The notes: generated from the letters alone by a model not told the origin. 64,000 bases of DNA from Bacillus_CJ salitolerans (GCF_042680805.1 NZ_JBHUEM010000003.1:643651-707650); one strand, 5' to 3'. Counted from the stretch's first letter, positions 53,489 to 63,180 are shown. Program-made: numbers and translations.

Positions 53489-55384
53489 ATGAGTATTCAT
53501 TATTATACGGTCGGGATGGCAGGTCATATTGATCATGGAAAAACTTCGCTTACGAAAGCATTAACAAATATTGATACAGATCGATTAAAAGAAGAGAAGG
53601 AAAGACAAATCTCGATAGAGTTAGGCTTCGCTCCGTTAGATCTTGGTGACAATATTTCCGCATCCATTATTGATGTTCCTGGACATGAAAGGTTTATTAG
53701 GCAAATGATTGCAGGAGTAGCTGGGATTGACTTAGTCATTCTTGTCGTTGCGGCTGATGAAGGTGTTATGCCACAAACAAAGGAACATTTGGATATTCTT
53801 TCTTTTCTAGGTATCAAAAGAGGGATTGTGGCGATAACCAAAATAGATAAAGTTGAATCAGATTTTGTAGAGCTTGTGAAAGAAGAAATAAAGGATCAAT
53901 TACAAGGAACTGTATTTTCAGAATCTCCTCTTGTTCTTGTAGACAGCTTGAAAGAAATAGGAATAGATGATTTAAAGAATATAATAAAAGAAGAGCTTCA
54001 TCAAACAGAAGAGAGAAATGCAAGTGGAGCATTCCGTCTCCCGATTGATCAAGTATTTACGGTTAAGGGTCAAGGAACGGTCGTAAGAGGTACCGTATAC
54101 GAAGGAACGGTTATAGAGGGTCAGTCACTACTTGTGCTTCCTTCAAGACGGGAAACAAAAGCTAGACAATTGCAGGTTCATCATCGCCCTGCACAATCAG
54201 CGGTTGCTGGGCAGCGGGTAGCGGTTAACTTATCCAATGTTACAAAAGAAGAGATTGAACGCGGGGATGTAATTGTTGATAAAGAACATTTTTTTGTGAC
54301 CGATACTATTGATATTTCGATTTCATTTATTCCTAGTTTAAAATATCCAATTAAACAACGTTCACCAGTTAGATTACATTTAGGTACTTCAGAAGTTATG
54401 GGGAATATTGTCTTTTTTGATCGAAATGAAGTGACCGGTGATGTAGGTGAAGTTTTATGTCAGCTTCGATTAGATGAAGAGGTTGTAACAAAAAGAGGAG
54501 ACCGATTTATTTTACGACGGCCTACACCTACAGAAACAATTGGTGGAGGTTGGATTATTGATCCGAATGGAGAAAAATATCGTTTTAGTGATGCAACGAT
54601 CGAAATGTTACATAAGAAAAAAGAAGGCTCCCAAGCTCAGCGAGTGGCTGAACTATTAAAGGAAAGAAAGTATCTTCGGAAAAAGGAGTTGTTCCAGCTA
54701 ACTTCAATTAAAGAAGAACAAATGCCAGAAGTGATGAGTGAGGATTCCAATATTATTGAAATACTTCAAGGTTATTCATTAAAATCGGAACAAATCAACT
54801 TATTATCAATAATAAACGAAACTTTAGTTCTATATCACCAAAAGCATCCGATGCGGTTTGGTATAAATAAAGCAGAGCTTGTAAATTTATTGAGCCAATC
54901 AGCTCCAAAAGAATGGGTAATCTATGTAATTGAAGATTTAATAGATGAAAAAGCTTTACAAAGACTAGGACAGTTTGTTTCTACTTCTGACTTCACACCT
55001 TCATACCCAACACAATGGGAAAAAAGGATTGTTCAAATGATCCAGAGGCTAGATGATGACTTACTTGAAGTTAAACAATGGGATGAATACGGCAAAGACT
55101 CGGGCATACCGAAGGAAGTATTAGATGAACTTAAGCATTATTTACTGCAAACAAGTAAACTATATGTATTAGATGAGAAACATTTTATAACCAAACAATC
55201 GTTACAAGAAGTCATTCAAACATTACGAAAAAATACAAATCAACAATTTGATTTAAAAGTAGCCAAGGATAGTTTGAATACATCAAGAAAATATTTAATA
55301 CCACTCCTTGAACTTCTTGACACCTTAGGAATTACGAAGCGAGATGAACAAAATCGAGTGTGGGTGAGAGATACCATTGAGTAA
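53489..55384 (+). CDS. selB: Selenocysteine-specific elongation factor SelB
   Basis: 631 residues. EF-Tu-like GTPase with GHIDHGKTSLTKAL, DVPGHERFIRQM and ITKID, followed by domains II-III and C-terminal winged helices that bind the SECIS hairpin. Delivers Sec-tRNA to in-frame UGA codons. Targets visible in this window are selD and the SelW-like gene. The end overlaps the next gene by 8 nt. ATG behind AAGGAAGTGA. Confidence 0.96.
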   Translation: MSIHYYTVGMAGHIDHGKTSLTKALTNIDTDRLKEEKERQISIELGFAPLDLGDNISASIIDVPGHERFIRQMIAGVAGIDLVILVVAADEGVMPQTKEHLDILSFLGIKRGIVAITKIDKVESDFVELVKEEIKDQLQGTVFSESPLVLVDSLKEIGIDDLKNIIKEELHQTEERNASGAFRLPIDQVFTVKGQGTVVRGTVYEGTVIEGQSLLVLPSRRETKARQLQVHHRPAQSAVAGQRVAVNLSNVTKEEIERGDVIVDKEHFFVTDTIDISISFIPSLKYPIKQRSPVRLHLGTSEVMGNIVFFDRNEVTGDVGEVLCQLRLDEEVVTKRGDRFILRRPTPTETIGGGWIIDPNGEKYRFSDATIEMLHKKKEGSQAQRVAELLKERKYLRKKELFQLTSIKEEQMPEVMSEDSNIIEILQGYSLKSEQINLLSIINETLVLYHQKHPMRFGINKAELVNLLSQSAPKEWVIYVIEDLIDEKALQRLGQFVSTSDFTPSYPTQWEKRIVQMIQRLDDDLLEVKQWDEYGKDSGIPKEVLDELKHYLLQTSKLYVLDEKHFITKQSLQEVIQTLRKNTNQQFDLKVAKDSLNTSRKYLIPLLELLDTLGITKRDEQNRVWVRDTIE

Positions 55385-56393
55385 GTTAAAAATAGGCTTT
55401 TTTACACCGTATTACAAAAGTAATCGAGGGAATGCAACAACGACAAGGCGAATTATTCATGGCCTTAATCGTGCTGGAGTAGAAACATATGTAGTCCCAT
55501 ATCTAGAAGAATCGTGGTCAGAAGAAAAAGACGCTAAACTAGCAGAATGTCAACTTTATCACATGGTTCATTTATTTCGCTTTACAAGATGGAACATGTG
55601 CAGGGAGCTACCTCTTACAAAACCATATATTTTAACAAGTGGGGGTACAGATATTAACCATGATATTGCTAATGCAGATCAAGTAAAAGAAATGGCTTAT
55701 CTTGTCGATAATGCCTCATTTATTACTGTATTTACTGAAGATGCTAAACAAAAATTAGCGGAAGCATATCCTAGTAAGGTAAGTGAAATAAATATCATTC
55801 CTCAAAGTGTATGGTTTGAAGATAGCAGCGATCAGCGTTTATTAAATATTCCAAAGGGTAAACCGACAATATTTTTACCTGCGGGAATACGTAAGGTAAA
55901 AGACCCACTCTATGTATGGAAAGAGATTAAGACATTAAAGGATAAGTATAAAGACTTACAATTCATCATTGCTGGGGTTGTTATTGAAAAGGATTTATTT
56001 AAAGAAATTCTTAGCCTTTGCCAAAAGTATGATTGGGTTCACTTTTTTGAGAATGTTCCTTTTGGACAAATGGAGCAACTTTACCGGCAAGCTGATATAA
56101 CCATTAATACATCCATTTCTGAGGGACAATCATCTGCATTGATTGAAGCTATGTATTGCGGGAGTCCACTAATTGTAAGGAAGAATGAAGGGAATTTAAG
56201 TGTAGTGACTCATGGAAAAACTGGGTTTGTATTCGAAAAGCAAGCGGAATTTCATTCTTTAGCGATAGCTTTATTAGAAAATAGTATACAAAGAAAAGAA
56301 ATAATAGCTAATGCCCATTCATATGTTCTAAAGCATCATTCGTTAGAAACGGAGATCAGTCGATATGTCTCCCTGTACAAACAATTGGTATAG
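55377..56393 (+). CDS. GT4-type glycosyltransferase coupled to selB (possible SenB-like selenosugar synthase)
   Basis: 338 residues, two-domain GT-B fold. GFFTPYYKSNRGNATTTRR opens the protein, LTSGGTDINHDI and NIIPQS lie mid-way, and the EX7E donor-site motif is E249-E257 in SEGQSSALIEAM. TTG start inside the end of selB (8-nt overlap), so expression is coupled. Some of these segments resemble, from memory, the selenoneine-pathway selenosugar synthase SenB (GN-T-R start, GTD-DI, QS), which uses selenophosphate. That function is inference; a cell-wall or thiol-related glycosyltransferase is the alternative. Confidence 0.75.
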   Translation: MSKLKIGFFTPYYKSNRGNATTTRRIIHGLNRAGVETYVVPYLEESWSEEKDAKLAECQLYHMVHLFRFTRWNMCRELPLTKPYILTSGGTDINHDIANADQVKEMAYLVDNASFITVFTEDAKQKLAEAYPSKVSEINIIPQSVWFEDSSDQRLLNIPKGKPTIFLPAGIRKVKDPLYVWKEIKTLKDKYKDLQFIIAGVVIEKDLFKEILSLCQKYDWVHFFENVPFGQMEQLYRQADITINTSISEGQSSALIEAMYCGSPLIVRKNEGNLSVVTHGKTGFVFEKQAEFHSLAIALLENSIQRKEIIANAHSYVLKHHSLETEISRYVSLYKQLV

Positions 56394-56464
56394 GCAATAT
56401 ATTAGACAAAATCTGATTGCTTTACTATGATAATATACGGTAAATATATAATGGGGGTTTTGGA

Positions 56465-57367
56465 ATGAAAAAAGTAGGGGCATTACTATCTATTTTAACT
56501 TTGCTTCTTCTAGCTGCATGTGGCGGGGGAAATGAATCCGTAGAGAATACAGATGAAGAAACGAAAACAGAAACAGTGAAATTAGAAAAATTAGTAGTTG
56601 GCGTTATTCCTTCCTTAAATCAAGGGAACATGCAAGCGGCTATGGATAAATTAACCACTCACTTTGAGTCTGAGCTAGGTATGGATGTTGAAATTACTGT
56701 ATATCCTGATTACCAAGCTGTAGTAGAAGCAATGAATTTTGATGAAGTAAATATGGCTTATTTCGGACCATCTACATACGTTGATGCAAATGAAGAAAGT
56801 GGAGCTCGTGCAATTATGACTCAACTAGTAGACGGAGAACCATTTTATTACTCTTATATCATCACGCATATAGATTCTGAGTTAAAAACAATTGAGGATC
56901 TTATCGCTAATAGTAAAAAGATTACGTTTGCATTTGGTGACCCTAAGTCAACCTCAGGTTCTTTAATACCGAGCATTGAATTAAAGAAACAAGGTGTTTT
57001 TACGAACCAAAATGAACATGAATTTAAAAACCTTCTCTATACAGGTGGTCATGATGCAACGGCAATTGCGGTAGAAAATAAACAAGTAGAAGCTGGTGCA
57101 ATTGACAGTGCCATCTTTAACACATTATTAGAAAATGGTACGGTTGGAGATAATTTTAAAACAATCTGGCAATCAGAGAAGTTATTTCAATATCCTTGGG
57201 CAGTTAGTAAAGCGGTCAGTGATGAGCTTGCAGCAAAAATACAGGACGCATTTTTAAAGGTAGAGGATCAAGAAATATTAGATGCATTTGCTGCTTCTGG
57301 TTTTACAAAAGCAACAGATGAAGATTACGAAGCGATTCGTGAAGCTAAAAAAGAAGCTAGCCAATAA
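56465..57367 (+). CDS. PhnD-like ABC substrate-binding lipoprotein
   Basis: 300 residues. Lipoprotein signal with lipobox LLAAC (cysteine about residue 19), then a PhnD-type domain with VGVIPSLNQGNMQAAMDKL, YFGPSTYVDAN and GDPKSTSGSLIPS. The family binds phosphonate, phosphite or other oxyanions. Placed between selB and selD, so a selenium oxyanion or organoselenium ligand is a reasonable guess. Has its own ribosome site (GGGGG). Confidence 0.85.
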   Translation: MKKVGALLSILTLLLLAACGGGNESVENTDEETKTETVKLEKLVVGVIPSLNQGNMQAAMDKLTTHFESELGMDVEITVYPDYQAVVEAMNFDEVNMAYFGPSTYVDANEESGARAIMTQLVDGEPFYYSYIITHIDSELKTIEDLIANSKKITFAFGDPKSTSGSLIPSIELKKQGVFTNQNEHEFKNLLYTGGHDATAIAVENKQVEAGAIDSAIFNTLLENGTVGDNFKTIWQSEKLFQYPWAVSKAVSDELAAKIQDAFLKVEDQEILDAFAASGFTKATDEDYEAIREAKKEASQ

Positions 57368-57391
57368 GCTTCTTTAAAGAAGGTGCTATGA

Positions 57392-58147
57392 ATGAAAGGC
57401 ATGAATAAATGGTCGTTGGCTATATTGTCAGCGACTATTCTTTTATGGAGTGCGTACGGAGTTGAATTTAATATAAGGGAATTTTTTGACTTTGGTAGAA
57501 CCATTGAATTTTTTCAAAGGAAATGGTGGCCGCCGGATTTTTCGATTGCTAACTATGCTTTAAAGGCATCTATTATTACTCTTCAAATTGCCATCATGGG
57601 AACTTTTCTTGGTTTATTATTTGCCCTCCCATTAAGCTTTTTAGGAGCTTGGAATACATCTCCCACAAAATCGATTTACAATATAACAAGAGCAATCATG
57701 AATTTCTTTCGTTCTGTACCAGAAATCGTATTTGGACTCTTATTAGTACCGACATTTGGACTAGGTCCATTTCCGGCAGTGTTGGCTATAGCGCTTCATA
57801 ATATTGGAGTGTTAAGTAAGTTAATCTCAGAGTTAATAGAAGCGGCAGATGAAGGGCCTCAAGAGGCTGTCCGATCAGTCGGGGCAAAAAGAATATTAGT
57901 GGTTACCTATGGTATATTACCACAAATCATCCCCAATATATTGTCGCACTACTTTTATCGATTAGAAGTAGGGATTAGAGCCTCCCTTATTTTAGGTTTT
58001 ATCGGAGGTGGCGGAATCGGAAGTATGTTATATATTGATTTCAAGATTGCAAATTATCAAATGGTAGCCACCGAAGTCATTTTTATAATGGGACTTGTGA
58101 TGCTAGTTGATTATATTGGGGCATTTGTTCGTAAGAAGGTGATTTGA
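57392..58147 (+). CDS. PhnE-like ABC permease
   Basis: 251 residues, about six membrane helices. The EAA loop is EAADEGPQEAVRSVGAKR. One permease gene only, so probably a homodimer. 24 nt behind the binding protein gene and overlapping the ATPase gene by 1 nt (TGATG). Confidence 0.87.
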   Translation: MKGMNKWSLAILSATILLWSAYGVEFNIREFFDFGRTIEFFQRKWWPPDFSIANYALKASIITLQIAIMGTFLGLLFALPLSFLGAWNTSPTKSIYNITRAIMNFFRSVPEIVFGLLLVPTFGLGPFPAVLAIALHNIGVLSKLISELIEAADEGPQEAVRSVGAKRILVVTYGILPQIIPNILSHYFYRLEVGIRASLILGFIGGGGIGSMLYIDFKIANYQMVATEVIFIMGLVMLVDYIGAFVRKKVI

Positions 58148-58878
58148 TGATCGAAGTAAAAAACCTCCATAAGCAATATCCAAAGAGTACCCAAGCTGCA
58201 TTACATGATGTAAGCTTTTCAATTAACGAAGGAGAATTTGTTGCTGTACTTGGTTTAAGTGGGGCGGGTAAGTCTACTTTAATAAGGTGTATTAACCGGT
58301 TGGTAGAGCCAACTGGTGGCCAGGTTATATGGGGTGGTAACGATGTTCTTTCCTATAAAGGTGAGAAGCTTCGGAAATATAGAAGCTCAATTGGAATGAT
58401 TTTTCAGTCTTTTAATTTAATCGAACGTATGTCTACTATAGTTAATGTACTCGTTGGCATTATAGGTACTATTCCACTAAGAAGAGCACTCTTTTTCCAA
58501 TTTAGTAAACAGGAAAGGGAGGGAGCACTTGAAGCACTTGATAGGGTAGGGTTAAAGGAACATGCGAATAAACGAGTCAGTCAACTAAGTGGCGGTCAGA
58601 GGCAGCGGGTAGCCATTGCAAGGGCTCTTCTTCAAAAGCCGAAGCTTATTTTAGGAGATGAACCAGTTGCTAGTTTAGATCCGAATACTTCTGTTCAAGT
58701 GATGTCTTTACTAAAAAAAATCAATCAAGAAGATAAAATAACTATGATGATCAATCTACATGATGTAAAACTTGCAAAAGATTTTGCAACAAGAATTATT
58801 GGAATTTCAAATGGTCGGGTTGTTTTTGATGATATCCCTGATAAATTAACTGCGGAAGATCTTGAGAACATCTATTAA
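58147..58878 (+). CDS. PhnC-like ABC transporter ATPase
   Basis: 243 residues. Walker A GLSGAGKSTLI, Q-loop FQSFNL, signature LSGGQRQRVAIARAL, Walker B ILGDEPVASLD, H-loop NLHDVKLA. Closest to PhnC ATPases. Start ATG 58147 overlaps the permease stop. Converges on selD through a shared terminator. Confidence 0.9.
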   Translation: MIEVKNLHKQYPKSTQAALHDVSFSINEGEFVAVLGLSGAGKSTLIRCINRLVEPTGGQVIWGGNDVLSYKGEKLRKYRSSIGMIFQSFNLIERMSTIVNVLVGIIGTIPLRRALFFQFSKQEREGALEALDRVGLKEHANKRVSQLSGGQRQRVAIARALLQKPKLILGDEPVASLDPNTSVQVMSLLKKINQEDKITMMINLHDVKLAKDFATRIIGISNGRVVFDDIPDKLTAEDLENIY

Positions 58879-58910
58879 ATAAACCAGAAGCTGAGCTTCT
58901 GGTTTATTTT
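58876..58910. terminator. Bidirectional terminator between the ABC operon and selD
   Basis: AAATAAACCAGAAGC/GCTTCTGGTTTATTT around TGA. It overlaps the last codons of selD. Confidence 0.85.
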
Positions 58911-59959
58911 TCTACATATATACAACATTCTTTCTTTTCTGTTACATCTCCTACTATTGAAGCCTCTGCAATTCCACTAGAACGAAGTCTATCTACATAC
59001 TGTTTAGCTTCTTCAGTTGGTAAACTTACAAGTAAACCACCTGATGTAACTGCATCACAAAGAATATATTTTTCTGTTTCTGATAGAGCCTCCCCATAAA
59101 CAATGGAGTCCTGCAACCATTCATAATTGGATTTGGTTCCACCTGGAATGATACCTTTTTCTGCTAACTCTACTGTTCCTTCAAGCAAAGGCACTTTATG
59201 AAAGTGGATAGTTAAACTACTATCACTCCCTCTTGCCATTTCACTTGCATGTCCTAACAATCCAAATCCAGTAATATCAGTACATGCATTCGGATGAAGA
59301 CCTTCTAGACACTCAGCCGCAACTTTGTTAAGTGTAGCCATTGTCTCTGTTACTTTTTGAAGTTGTTCTTCGGTAACCATATCACGTTTAATACCTGTTG
59401 TCATAATTCCAACACCGATAGGTTTCGTAATAACTAAAGAATCCCCAGGTTTGGCGCCGACATTCTTTAGAACTTTATCTGGGTGAATGAGACCTGTTAC
59501 AGATAGTCCGAATTTTGGTTCTTGATCGTCGATGGAATGTCCACCAACAAGAAGTGCATCTGCTTCTTTGACTTTATCTGCAGCACCCTTTAATATTTCT
59601 GCTAACATATCTGGACCTAATTTTTTTATTGGATAACCAACAATATTTAAAACTGTTTTTGGTTTTCCACCCATGGCATAAACATCGCTAAGTGCATTGG
59701 CAGCAGCGATTTGTCCAAACATGTATGGATCATCAACGATTGGTGTAAAATAGTCAACCGTTTGTATGATAGCTATATCATCTGTTAGTTTATACACTCC
59801 TGCGTCATCAGCAGTATCTAATCCAACTAATAAATTTGGATCGTGTTCTCTCTCGGGTAAAAGACGCAATACTTGCGCCAGGTCACTTGGACCGATTTTG
59901 CATCCTCAACCAGCTTTAGTTGATAATTGTGTAAGTCGAACCTTTTCTTGATTAGTCAT
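58904..59959 (-). CDS. selD: Selenide, water dikinase SelD (itself a selenoprotein)
   Basis: 351 residues if the in-frame TGA at 59908-59906 is read as selenocysteine (residue 18). It makes selenophosphate from selenide and ATP, the donor for SelA and MnmH. The active-site motif is G-U-G-C-K, the place of Cys17 in the E. coli enzyme, followed by conserved K21. ATG 59959 has AGGAGGTG 7 nt upstream, far better than any start after the TGA. GGTC-CAAGT-GACC, about 15 nt after the TGA, may be part of the SECIS. Divergent from the SelW-like gene. Confidence 0.93.
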
Positions 59960-60118
59960 GATTCTAACACCTCCTGTCCAATATTATATAGCTTTGTATT
60001 TATATTTCCAAAGAAGATGCATTTAAATCCTATCTTTTGATTCCAATACTAACATGTATTAAAATATAGGAAATATTGAAAAGCTTTTGATGAGACGTTT
60101 TTTAAAGGAGGAAGGATC

Positions 60119-60346
60119 ATGAGTTACAAGGTATCAGTTGAGTTTTGCATGCAGTGAAACTATGCGCCAAAGGCTGCGAGTTTCGCAGAAGAATTATTCA
60201 GTCATTTCCGTCATGATATAACGAGTTTAGAGCTTGTTCCTAGTTCGGGTGGTGCTTTTGAAGTTACTGTAAACGGAGATAAAATATACTCTAAGCTAGA
60301 AGTAGGGAAATTTCCAAACTTAGAAGAGATTATATCGAAATTGTGA
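60119..60346 (+). CDS. SelW/Rdx-family selenoprotein (CxxU)
   Basis: 75 residues with TGA at 60155-60157 read as Sec13. The N-terminus KVSVEFCMQ-U carries the CxxU redox motif in the beta-turn-alpha position of the Rdx (SelW/SelT/SelH) thioredoxin-like family. Continues through VNGDKIYSKLEVGKFPN, typical of SelW. AAAGGAGG lies before the ATG. A hairpin starts at the UGA itself. Length and both flanks of the TGA fit the family, so a pseudogene is unlikely. Redox function is by family; partner unknown. Confidence 0.9.
60155..60184 (+). promoter_or_regulatory. Candidate bacterial SECIS element of the SelW-like gene
   Basis: GAAACT/AGTTTC encloses GCGCC, loop AAA, GGC-t-GC. The stem begins within the UGA codon, with G residues near the apex as in SelB-binding hairpins. 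Confidence 0.65.
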
Positions 60347-60416
60347 AATAGTTAAAGTGAAGGGAAGTGTCATGATTTGATACTTCCCTTATTATTTAGA
60401 GAGAAAGGTGTTTATC

Positions 60417-60948
60417 ATGGATTATACCCAACAAATAGAAGAACTTGCGTTCGCCTATTTACAATCATTTTCTAATCGAATTGATAAGGAGTGGGGCATT
60501 CTATTTTATCAGGAAGAACAGCCGATGTATTATGATGCTAATCATGCGCATATCAATTGAAAATTATCATCAAGCCGTTTCGGTCGAGTGACAGATAACG
60601 AATTATGTGGAAAGGAGGTTCGAGAAAGGGCATTTGAGATTTAGTTTCAAAACAACCATTATCAACACTATAAAATATAATGGTATTTCCTTGTTCGATA
60701 GCATGTTTATTTCGACAAGGCAATCAAGGAAGGGTTGAAAGTGTGGCAACACTAGAAGAATTAAGGGCTAATAGGGTATTTACTTCAGCATTTACAAATT
60801 AAAGCTAATAGATTAGATTTATCTAATCTTTGGGTCTATCCGATCAATGTACAAGTGGGTAAAGGTATACAGCAAATGGGGTTTTGAAACTGTTTCTATT
60901 CTTAAAACTGTACATGCCTTCTTAGTGGTAAAAGAATTAAGAAAATAA
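60417..60948 (+). pseudogene. GNAT acetyltransferase pseudogene
   Basis: Starts well (ATG 60417 behind GAGAAAGGTG; WGILFYQEEQPMYYDANHAH) but is broken by TGA at 60558 and several frameshifts. Later segments are VATLEELRANRVFTS and YSKWGFETVS, the C-terminal motif of GNAT enzymes. The TGA is not in a Cys-like context, so read-through as Sec is not supported. Confidence 0.75.
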
Positions 60949-60949
60949 A

Positions 60950-60976
60950 AAAAGACAGGTTCTCCTGTCTACTTTA
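60950..60976. terminator. Bidirectional terminator
   Basis: AGACAGG/CCTGTCT hairpin between the GNAT pseudogene and the Hsp20 gene. Confidence 0.7.
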
Positions 60977-61346
60977 TGTTAATATTTCTTTCGTGGTTCT
61001 TAACTTCCCCAGCTTTTTGTATCGTGATTTCCAGTATATCCTTACTATAAGTTGCTTTAATTATTTTTCTGCATATCGTAACAGGAAGAGTGACAAAACG
61101 ACTAGTATTAATCTTTTTATTACGGCATTGTATCCGAAGACCATTTTTTTCGACCTCAATTAGAAGGTCTTCTTTTTTATAACCAGGTGTAGTTGCCTCC
61201 ACTATATATGAATGTTCAGTTTCAAATAAATCTAATCTAATACCATCTTCGCTTCCATCAAAAAAAGGGTCTGTGATAAACTGTTTCATCCAGTCCTCGA
61301 TTCCTTCTAAATCTAACGAGTAACCTTCGTTCTTCTCATCTACCAT
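60969..61346 (-). CDS. Hsp20/alpha-crystallin family protein
   Basis: 125 residues from ATG 61346, which has TTGGAGGG 7-8 nt upstream; the frame is open to 61391 but without a ribosome site. Alpha-crystallin domain with RLDLFETEHSYIVEATTPGY and the end ILEITIQKAG, though the C-terminal I-x-I tail is weak (NINIK). Related to CotM/CotP-like spore Hsp20 proteins. Whether it is a chaperone or a coat protein cannot be decided. Confidence 0.82.
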   Translation of the reverse strand: MVDEKNEGYSLDLEGIEDWMKQFITDPFFDGSEDGIRLDLFETEHSYIVEATTPGYKKEDLLIEVEKNGLRIQCRNKKINTSRFVTLPVTICRKIIKATYSKDILEITIQKAGEVKNHERNINIK

Positions 61347-61514
61347 TACAAGCCCTCCAACTGGTTCTTGGATTATCGTATTCACCTTCATATAAAGTTG
61401 TGAATAATAAGTCTCCCTCTATTTAATTCATAAAATATAAGCAGGTCACAGTATTTGAGAATAACGGAAGTGACTATTATAATAAACAGTATGATAAAAC
61501 GGAGGGAAGTTAAT

Positions 61515-62915
61515 GTGAAACATTTTCTACGATTATTACCACCTGTTCACGAATTACAAAAAGATAAACGATTTTCTATTGTTCAGCAAAAATACAATTT
61601 AGATACGAATGTTTTAACAGAAATGCTACAAGAAAAAATGCAGCTGGTGAGAGATTCATTACTTAGAAATGAGTGGAGTGAGCAAGAGCCAACTAAAGAA
61701 AAGTTTACTGATGAGCTTTTTCTACTGATAGAAGCAGATGCATCATCATATGGTGATTACTACTTAAAAAAGGTAATAAATGCAACAGGTACGATATTGC
61801 ATACAAACTTGGGTCGTGCACGTTTAAGTGAGGAAGCTATCGAACATGTATCAACTATTGCTAAGTATTACTCAAACCTAGAGTATCGTATTGAAGAAGG
61901 TGAGAGAGGATCAAGGCACGATATTATTGAAGGAATAATTGCGAAGGTTACAAATGCAGAAGCAGCGATGGTGGTCAATAATAATGCAGCAGCGGTCTAC
62001 CTCATATTACGTGCGCTAGCAAAAGATGCGGAAGTGGTCGTTTCGAGAGGACAGCTTGTTGAGATTGGTGGTTCCTTTCGTGTTTCTTCCATTATGGAGG
62101 AGAGTGGTGCCAAGCTTGTGGAAGTAGGGACAACTAATAAAACTCATTTGTACGACTATGAAAATGCAATTAATGACCAAACGAAAATGATTATGAAGGT
62201 TCACACAAGTAATTTTAAAACAATTGGGTTTACTAAGAGTGTATCTACAGAGGAACTTGTTGATCTTTCACGAAACCATGAAGATGTCGTATATTATGAA
62301 GATCTAGGAAGTGGAGTATTGTTTGATTTTAAAAAGTATGGAATAGGGGACGAACCAGTAGTAAGTGATGTCATAAAACTAGGTGCTGATATTGTTTCGT
62401 TTAGCGGTGATAAACTATTAGGTGGCCCGCAAGCAGGTATTATAGTCGGTAAAAAATCTCTAATTCAAAAGCTAAAGAAACATCAATTAGCAAGGGTACT
62501 ACGAGTTGATAAACTAACGTTTGCAGCTCTTGAAGCAACTTTAATAGCTTATCAAAAAGGGACTAACAGTATTTTAAACCTACCTGTTATAAGGGACATG
62601 CTTATAAAACCTGAGGAAATCAGAATAAAGGCACTTGGATTCATCGATAAATTAACTGATACTACCTATAAGTCATTTTTAGAAGAAGATGTATCTCAAG
62701 TTGGTGGAGGAACAATGCCAGAAGTTGAACTTCCAACCTATATTGTTTCTGTTCAACACAAAACAAAAAACGCGGAGACCTTAAGTAAAGACCTCCGCAT
62801 TAGTACTCCAAGTATTGTTACTCGTATTAAAAATGATAAAGTCATTTTTGACTTTAGGACGATACAGGATGATGAAATGTTAGATATCGTTATTGCTCTT
62901 AAACAAATTAACTAA
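61515..62915 (+). CDS. selA: L-seryl-tRNA(Sec) selenium transferase SelA
   Basis: 466 residues. PLP enzyme converting Ser-tRNA-Sec to Sec-tRNA-Sec with selenophosphate. Motifs: INATGTILHTNLGRA, SRGQLVEIGGSFRV, and the PLP lysine in SFSGDKLLGGPQAG. GTG 61515 is 9 nt after GGAGG; the frame opens at 61455 without a ribosome site. Separated from selB/selD by the SelW, GNAT and Hsp20 genes. Confidence 0.96.
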   Translation: MKHFLRLLPPVHELQKDKRFSIVQQKYNLDTNVLTEMLQEKMQLVRDSLLRNEWSEQEPTKEKFTDELFLLIEADASSYGDYYLKKVINATGTILHTNLGRARLSEEAIEHVSTIAKYYSNLEYRIEEGERGSRHDIIEGIIAKVTNAEAAMVVNNNAAAVYLILRALAKDAEVVVSRGQLVEIGGSFRVSSIMEESGAKLVEVGTTNKTHLYDYENAINDQTKMIMKVHTSNFKTIGFTKSVSTEELVDLSRNHEDVVYYEDLGSGVLFDFKKYGIGDEPVVSDVIKLGADIVSFSGDKLLGGPQAGIIVGKKSLIQKLKKHQLARVLRVDKLTFAALEATLIAYQKGTNSILNLPVIRDMLIKPEEIRIKALGFIDKLTDTTYKSFLEEDVSQVGGGTMPEVELPTYIVSVQHKTKNAETLSKDLRISTPSIVTRIKNDKVIFDFRTIQDDEMLDIVIALKQIN

Positions 62916-63062
62916 TTACATATCGTGTCCTTGGTTGTTTTTCTGTCTTGTGTGGTTATGATTCTTTACTTTCTTTGAACCGCTTAAAGGTTCAGGTTGC
63001 CCTGGGTTATTCCCCTTAGGTGCATTTTTACGCATGTCTTTCCCGTCATTTTTATTTACCAT
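62916..63062 (-). CDS. sspP: Small acid-soluble spore protein P
   Basis: 48 residues, near-identical to SspP/CotL: KDMRKNAPKGNNPGQPEPL, SGSKKVKN, HNHTRQKN, ending HDM. ATG 63062 follows GGAGGG. Lies tail-to-tail with selA with no gap. Expected to be made in the forespore under sigma-G. B. subtilis also has sspP in this part of the map. Confidence 0.93.
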   Translation of the reverse strand: MVNKNDGKDMRKNAPKGNNPGQPEPLSGSKKVKNHNHTRQKNNQGHDM

Positions 63063-63180
63063 TGTTTATCCCTCCTTCTTGATTAGGATGAAAAAAATAA
63101 AGACTTTTATTCTTAGAATGATTCTTAATTACTTGGATAAAAATAAAAAGGTAATAAATAAATGAAGGAGAGAATGCTCA

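Noticed and set aside
60417..60650. A second UGA-containing frame (TGA at 60558) as another selenoprotein
   Set aside because: The UGA is not in a Cys/redox context (HAHIN-stop-KL), and later frameshifts show a decayed GNAT gene.
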